DNA of 27,990 nucleotides from Alloascoidea africana (taxonomy: Eukaryota; Ascomycota; Alloascoideomycetes; Alloascoideales; Alloascoideaceae), in NCBI GenBank assembly GCA_030581615.1, contig JAKTTT010000113.1, positions 1 to 27,990 on the forward strand, given 5' to 3'. The position numbers and the translations under genes were made by a program. Positions 27,470 through 27,990 of the stretch are shown piece by piece. Under the pieces are notes generated by a model, which saw only the letters and a program-made list of their open reading frames with translations, ran no database searches and was not told the origin of the DNA. Position 1 is the stretch's first letter; each line of letters opens with the position of its first letter.

Positions 27470-27887
27470 ATGTCAGTCTGAGCAAAAGAAATTTTTCATT
27501 TAATATCACAGCATAGGAATTTTAGTTTGGTTCCTTACAGCTGTCTATCTGAGTTAGAAGTCTATCACACGTCTGCAATCGCTATAATAAGTAAGCAGAG
27601 TATAGTTCAAGTGTATTGAATATTATTCGAATTAGTACTTGTAATGATTCACCATTGTACACTCCATGCTACTTCTCTCACAAATAATATCATTTTAGTG
27701 GCTTATAGAACTGGGAACTCTGAATCGCAGTATTTGGCAAGTCTTCTCAGTGGTACCTTCTTTTAGGCTTTGCTCCAACTCATTATAAAAAACATTATTA
27801 ATCTTCAACAATTCATTGATTTAGTGGCTTTCTACTCCATTATATAAATAATTTTTTAAAGTTAATCTTTATCTCATAACGTACTGT

Positions 27888-27921
27888 ATATGCGAACGAA
27901 TCACATATGCGAGCGAATCAC
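27888..27921. repeat. Two tandem 17-bp units upstream of an edge ATG
   Basis: ATATGCGAACGAATCAC (27888-27904) is followed directly by ATATGCGAGCGAATCAC (27905-27921), with one mismatch. It lies 57-90 bp upstream of an ATG at 27978 and could be a duplicated activator site of the next gene. Confidence 0.75.
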
Positions 27922-27990
27922 TTTCCACAATCCTGCCAAACTCCTTATTTAACTATTACTTTCTTCTGACACATAACATGTCTTCAAATT

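Larger units (their letters stand above)
27235..27990. other. AT-rich 3' flank and right edge of window
   Basis: No gene is supported up to the edge. It contains a 10-bp perfect inverted repeat (27442-27469), a direct repeat of AACTTGATGGCT (near 27386 and 27449) and a 17-bp tandem repeat (27888-27921). An ATG at 27978 (ATG TCT TCA AAT) preceded by a pyrimidine-rich stretch and TATATAAATA near 27841 could be the start of a plus-strand gene continuing beyond the window, but only 13 bases are visible. Confidence 0.4.

Overview
The window looks like nuclear chromosomal DNA of an ascomycete budding yeast (Saccharomycotina). Evidence: compact single-copy genes with clear yeast orthologues (GPC1, CDC3, CCC1, BRF1, ATG17, MDM31, an NMD5/SXM1-type importin), short introns with TACTAA(C/T)-like branch sites, and no bacterial operon structure. 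CTG reads as leucine in the invariant P-loop of the septin (GLGKS), so this is unlikely to be a CTG-Ser species. It is intron-rich for a budding yeast: ten introns of about 57-277 bp are supported in six genes. A species name cannot be given from sequence alone; a yeast outside the Saccharomycetaceae, such as a methylotrophic yeast, is only a guess.

Layout. 1-2377: gene-free upstream DNA with a GC-rich block, then GPC1 (+). 4423-5133: a small secreted protein with two 40-residue repeats (-). 6330-7991: three-exon septin CDC3 (+), followed by a possible small spliced gene. 9295-10176: CCC1 vacuolar iron transporter (-) with a paired CCAAT promoter. 11224-12744: BRF1 (-), divergent from three-exon ATG17 (13760-15184, +). 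Then MDM31 (15490-17370, +), a four-exon membrane protein of unknown identity (17522-20232, -), and the two-exon importin (20484-23696, +).

The most interesting part is the apparently empty, AT-rich right end (23.7-28.0 kb). It holds two tiny two-exon genes, 25289-25479 (-) and 27043-27234 (+), that no long ORF reveals. Spliced at TACTAAT/GACTAAT-type introns, they encode 41- and 40-residue precursors ending in the CAAX boxes CLIV and CVIA, preceded by the identical peptide FYYMGQIIPATC directly after a DN dipeptide. This is the architecture of the S. cerevisiae a-factor precursor (...KKDN / 12-mer ending in Cys / CVIA). The two genes are divergently transcribed, and their shared peptide is encoded with six silent and no replacement differences, so they appear to be a selected a-factor mating-pheromone pair whose intron lies inside the mature peptide.

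The other genes are unrelated housekeeping functions (phospholipid remodelling, septin ring, iron storage, RNA polymerase III initiation, autophagy, mitochondrial morphology, nuclear import), arranged without functional clustering.
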